A DNA stretch of 64,000 nucleotides from Bacteroidales bacterium UBA1392 (lineage in GTDB: Bacteria; Bacteroidota; Bacteroidia; Bacteroidales; UBA932). Made by a program: the position numbers and the translations under genes. The stretch lies in NCBI GenBank assembly GCA_002305275.1, contig DBQO01000046.1:1-64000 (forward strand). The letters are read 5' to 3'. Below the pieces are notes generated by a model that was given only the letters and a program-made list of their open reading frames with translations, had not been told where the DNA came from and ran no database searches. Positions 61,244 to 64,000 of this stretch are shown piece by piece (the first letter of the stretch is position 1; each line of letters opens with the position of its first letter).

Positions 61244-64000
61244 ATGGGAGGAGGCACCGACCATATTGAAATTACCGGTGCGAGGGTTCACAATCTGAAG
61301 AACATTGATTTGTCAATTCCGCGCGACCGACTAGTCGTGGTAACAGGACTCTCCGGCAGTGGCAAATCTTCCCTTGCATTTGATACCATCTATGCTGAGG
61401 GGCAGCGTCGCTATATGGAGACCCTGTCAGCCTATGCGCGTCAGTTTATCGGAATTCTAGAGAGACCCGATGTTGAGGATATCAAAGGTCTCAGCCCTAT
61501 AATTGCCATTGAGCAGAAGACTACCGGCCGTAATCCCCGTTCGACAGTTGGAACCATAACTGAAATATATGATTTTTTCCGTCTCCTATATGCCCGTGCA
61601 GCGGATGCATTTTCACCGGAGAGTGGAAAAAAGATGGTCCGCTATACGGATGAACAGATAACCGACCTTATTATTGAATCTCACAAAGGAGAGAAAATCC
61701 TCTTGCTGGCTCCCCTTGTAAAGGGACGCAAAGGTCACTATAAGGAGCTATTTGAACAACTCATCCGAAAAGGGTACAGTCAGGTGCGGATAGACGGAGA
61801 GATCAAATGGCTCTCCGATGTCAAGCCACTCGATCGTTACAAGGTGCATTTTGTTGAACTGGTGGTGGACAAATTAATCCCCCGCGAAGAGGAGCGCAAG
61901 CGTATCAGAGAATCGGTACTTACAGCACTCCATCAGGGCAAGGGTTCTCTGGCCATTGTCAGACTGGAGGATGACTCCATAGAGCATCTGAGCCGTAATC
62001 TTATTTGCCCTGAGAGCGGACTGTCATTTGCAACCCCGGCCCCCCATACCTTTTCATTCAATTCGCCACAGGGAGCCTGTCCGCACTGTAAGGGTTTGGG
62101 TACTATCGCTACAGTCGATATCAGCAAGATAATTCCGGATCCTTCAAAATCCATAGCCTCCGGGGGCATCGAGAGTGTTGGGATACTTAGGGACAACACT
62201 ACCTTCAGGTATTTGGAGGCGATTGCTCTAAAATATGGCTTCTCGCTGCATGATCCCATCAGCACCATTTCGGAAGATGCATTAAATCTTATTCTTTACG
62301 GTTCGGATGAGCTCTTGAGGATAGGGAAAGGCTCAGATATGGAAATGGCCTCATTCCAGGGAGTGATAGCGCTGATTTATCATAATGATGAGGAGAGCGA
62401 TAAGGTATGGGACAAGAAAGAACTCTTTGTGGATGAAATGGTCTGTCCGGTGTGCAATGGTACGCGCCTGAAGAGCGAGTCGCTCTGCTTCCGCATCGAT
62501 GACAAGAATATTGCACAAGTGGCCGGAATGGAGATTGATACTCTCTATGAATGGGTTAGTGAACTCCACTTGAAACTCTCTCCGAGGCAGCGTCTAATAG
62601 CTGAAGACATTCTAAAGGAGCTCAAAGAGCGAATAGGCTTTTTAAAGGAAGTTGGACTGGACTATCTTTCGCTCGACCGTACCACACGATCACTTAGTGG
62701 CGGAGAAAGCCAGCGTATAAGACTTGCGACACAGATAGGCTCCAAACTGGTCAATGTGTTATATATCCTCGATGAGCCCAGCATTGGTCTGCATCAGAGA
62801 GATAATCTAAAGCTCATCAACTCATTAAAGGCCCTCCGTGATGAAGGTAACTCGGTAATGGTGGTGGAGCACGATCAGCAAATGATGGAAAATGCAGATT
62901 GGCTGATAGATCTTGGCCCCGGTGCGGGAGAGAAGGGTGGAGAGTTACTATACAATGGTCCTCCGGAAGATATTGCTTCATGTAATTGCCAAAGTCCCAC
63001 AATCGACTACCTTCTCGGACATAAATCCATAGAGATCCCCTCCGTTCGCCTGAAAGGCAACGGTAAATATATCACTCTTGAGGGAGCAACCGGAAATAAT
63101 TTAAAAAATGTCACATTGAATCTGCCTCTAGGTCTCTTTGTGGGCATTAGCGGAGTCAGTGGCAGTGGAAAATCCTCGCTTATCAATGAGACACTGATGC
63201 CTATTCTCAGTAATCACTTCTATAGATCAAAATACAAGGTACTTCCATATAAATCGATCCGTGGGATTGAAAATATAGATAAGATTATCGAGATAGACCA
63301 GGCTCCGATAGGGCGCTCGCCACGAAGCAATCCGGCCACTTATACAAATGTTTTTACCGATATAAGAAAGCTATTCGGGGAGACGCCCGATGCCAAAATC
63401 AGGGGATTTAAGGCTAACAGATTCTCTTTTAACGTAAAGGGAGGACGCTGTGAGGTTTGCAAAGGAGCCGGAGTACAGGTGATAGAGATGAACTTCCTGC
63501 CCCCTGCTTATGTTACTTGCAAAGAGTGTAACGGACTCCGCTATAAACCGGATACACTTGCGGTTAAATATAAGGGCAAAAGCATCAACGATGTCCTCAA
63601 TATGACTATTTCCCAGGCTTGTCTCTTTTTTGAAGCAATACCTTCCATATTGCAGAGACTTCGTACTCTGGAGGATGTTGGACTCGGATACCTCAAGTTA
63701 GGACAGCAGAGTACCACCCTAAGCGGTGGGGAGAGCCAGCGTTTGAAACTCTCTGCTGAACTTGCGCGCAGAGATACCGGCAATACCCTCTATATTCTGG
63801 ATGAGCCTACTACCGGACTTCATTTCGAAGATATAAAAGTCCTGCTTAGAGTACTTAGACGGCTGGTAGATCAGGGAAATACGGTGGTTATTATCGAACA
63901 CAATCTTGATGTGCTCAAATCGGTGGATTATCTGATAGATCTTGGCCCGGAAGGGGGTAAGGGGGGAGGCTATGTCATTGCCGAAGGGACTCCCGAGCAG
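61244..64000 (+). CDS. uvrA: Excinuclease ABC subunit A, 3'-truncated by window end
   Basis: 919 codons to the end of the window with no stop. First ATPase Walker A GLSGSGKS (35-42), YAEGQRRYMETLSAYARQFIG, TTGRNPRSTVGTITEIYDF, first ABC signature LSGGESQRIRLATQIGS with ILDEPSIGLHQRD. Second half: GVSGSGKSSL, the zinc finger CEVCKGAGVQVIEMNFLPPAYVTCKECNGLRY, LSGGESQRLKLSAELA and ILDEPTTGLHFEDI. In the first zinc module one Cys is replaced: ICPESGLSF where E. coli has CPxCG. It scans DNA for damage with UvrB. Only the last few residues are missing. Confidence 0.97.
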   Translation, partial: MGGGTDHIEITGARVHNLKNIDLSIPRDRLVVVTGLSGSGKSSLAFDTIYAEGQRRYMETLSAYARQFIGILERPDVEDIKGLSPIIAIEQKTTGRNPRSTVGTITEIYDFFRLLYARAADAFSPESGKKMVRYTDEQITDLIIESHKGEKILLLAPLVKGRKGHYKELFEQLIRKGYSQVRIDGEIKWLSDVKPLDRYKVHFVELVVDKLIPREEERKRIRESVLTALHQGKGSLAIVRLEDDSIEHLSRNLICPESGLSFATPAPHTFSFNSPQGACPHCKGLGTIATVDISKIIPDPSKSIASGGIESVGILRDNTTFRYLEAIALKYGFSLHDPISTISEDALNLILYGSDELLRIGKGSDMEMASFQGVIALIYHNDEESDKVWDKKELFVDEMVCPVCNGTRLKSESLCFRIDDKNIAQVAGMEIDTLYEWVSELHLKLSPRQRLIAEDILKELKERIGFLKEVGLDYLSLDRTTRSLSGGESQRIRLATQIGSKLVNVLYILDEPSIGLHQRDNLKLINSLKALRDEGNSVMVVEHDQQMMENADWLIDLGPGAGEKGGELLYNGPPEDIASCNCQSPTIDYLLGHKSIEIPSVRLKGNGKYITLEGATGNNLKNVTLNLPLGLFVGISGVSGSGKSSLINETLMPILSNHFYRSKYKVLPYKSIRGIENIDKIIEIDQAPIGRSPRSNPATYTNVFTDIRKLFGETPDAKIRGFKANRFSFNVKGGRCEVCKGAGVQVIEMNFLPPAYVTCKECNGLRYKPDTLAVKYKGKSINDVLNMTISQACLFFEAIPSILQRLRTLEDVGLGYLKLGQQSTTLSGGESQRLKLSAELARRDTGNTLYILDEPTTGLHFEDIKVLLRVLRRLVDQGNTVVIIEHNLDVLKSVDYLIDLGPEGGKGGGYVIAEGTPEQ

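Overview
The window is a 64 kb piece of a Bacteroidales (Bacteroidota) chromosome. The gene content points there: GldH-type lipoprotein, PSP1/RicT protein, DUF3868 fimbrial-type protein, FISUMP and fimbrillin-like lipoproteins, a fused DAHP synthase/chorismate mutase, and an SdhC of the Bacteroidota type. So do the many promoters of the Bacteroidota form (TTTG, about 19-20 bp, TAnnTTTG). The family cannot be fixed from the sequence alone.

Layout. (a) 0-1.1 kb: a small lipoprotein and a macro-domain (ADP-ribose) hydrolase. (b) 1.1-8.1 kb: an AT-rich accessory island with an AbiEi-like/Fic fusion protein and three divergent AAA_14/DUF4143 ATPases. Several families of short non-coding repeats lie between these cassettes: R1 boundary repeats at 1116, 6243 and 8001, a pair flanking fic (R5), two arrays with an exact 31-bp period (R2), a palindrome pair flanking the first ATPase (R3), and a shared upstream element (R4). 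(c) 8.1-13.2 kb: FISUMP lipoprotein plus a gene remnant, then ApbE, a D-aminoacylase-like amidohydrolase and a polysaccharide-deacetylase-like lipoprotein. (d) 13.2-25.3 kb: PhoH, a CapA-like protein and a DUF389 protein on the minus strand; then a SPOR-like lipoprotein, gcvT, an M28 peptidase fused to a TonB C-terminal domain, leuS and three tandem overlapping YitT paralogues. (e) 25.4-34.2 kb: two small AraC-type regulators, kbl, and a TetR-TolC-adaptor-RND-PII-like efflux operon. (f) 34.3-37.8 kb: trxA, an outer-membrane barrel, polyprenyl synthetase, mntP and a RidA/chorismatase-like gene. (g) 37.8-44.2 kb: a minus-strand operon running TPR protein, U32 peptidase, holB, ricT, gldH, trmB. 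(h) 44.3-64 kb: housekeeping genes (DUF3109, DUF2007, hemW, sdhC, pyrH, frr, DAHP synthase, radA, malQ, a dicarboxylate symporter, a deoxynucleoside kinase, an MBL-fold hydrolase, and uvrA cut by the window end), with a frameshifted fimbrillin/FISUMP surface lipoprotein, a DUF3868 protein and tRNA-Leu(TAA).

Most of the window is ordinary core genome with tight operons. The part least explained by known families is the 1.1-8.1 kb island. Its Fic and ATPase cassettes share nested non-coding repeats, which suggests repeated cassette insertion at a hotspot and/or shared autoregulation through operator arrays. Other points worth a second look are a 5-bp tandem duplication that breaks a surface lipoprotein gene, a 12-bp inverted repeat carrying two divergent -7 boxes, a terminator-like hairpin around a start codon, and an M28 peptidase lacking its expected general base.
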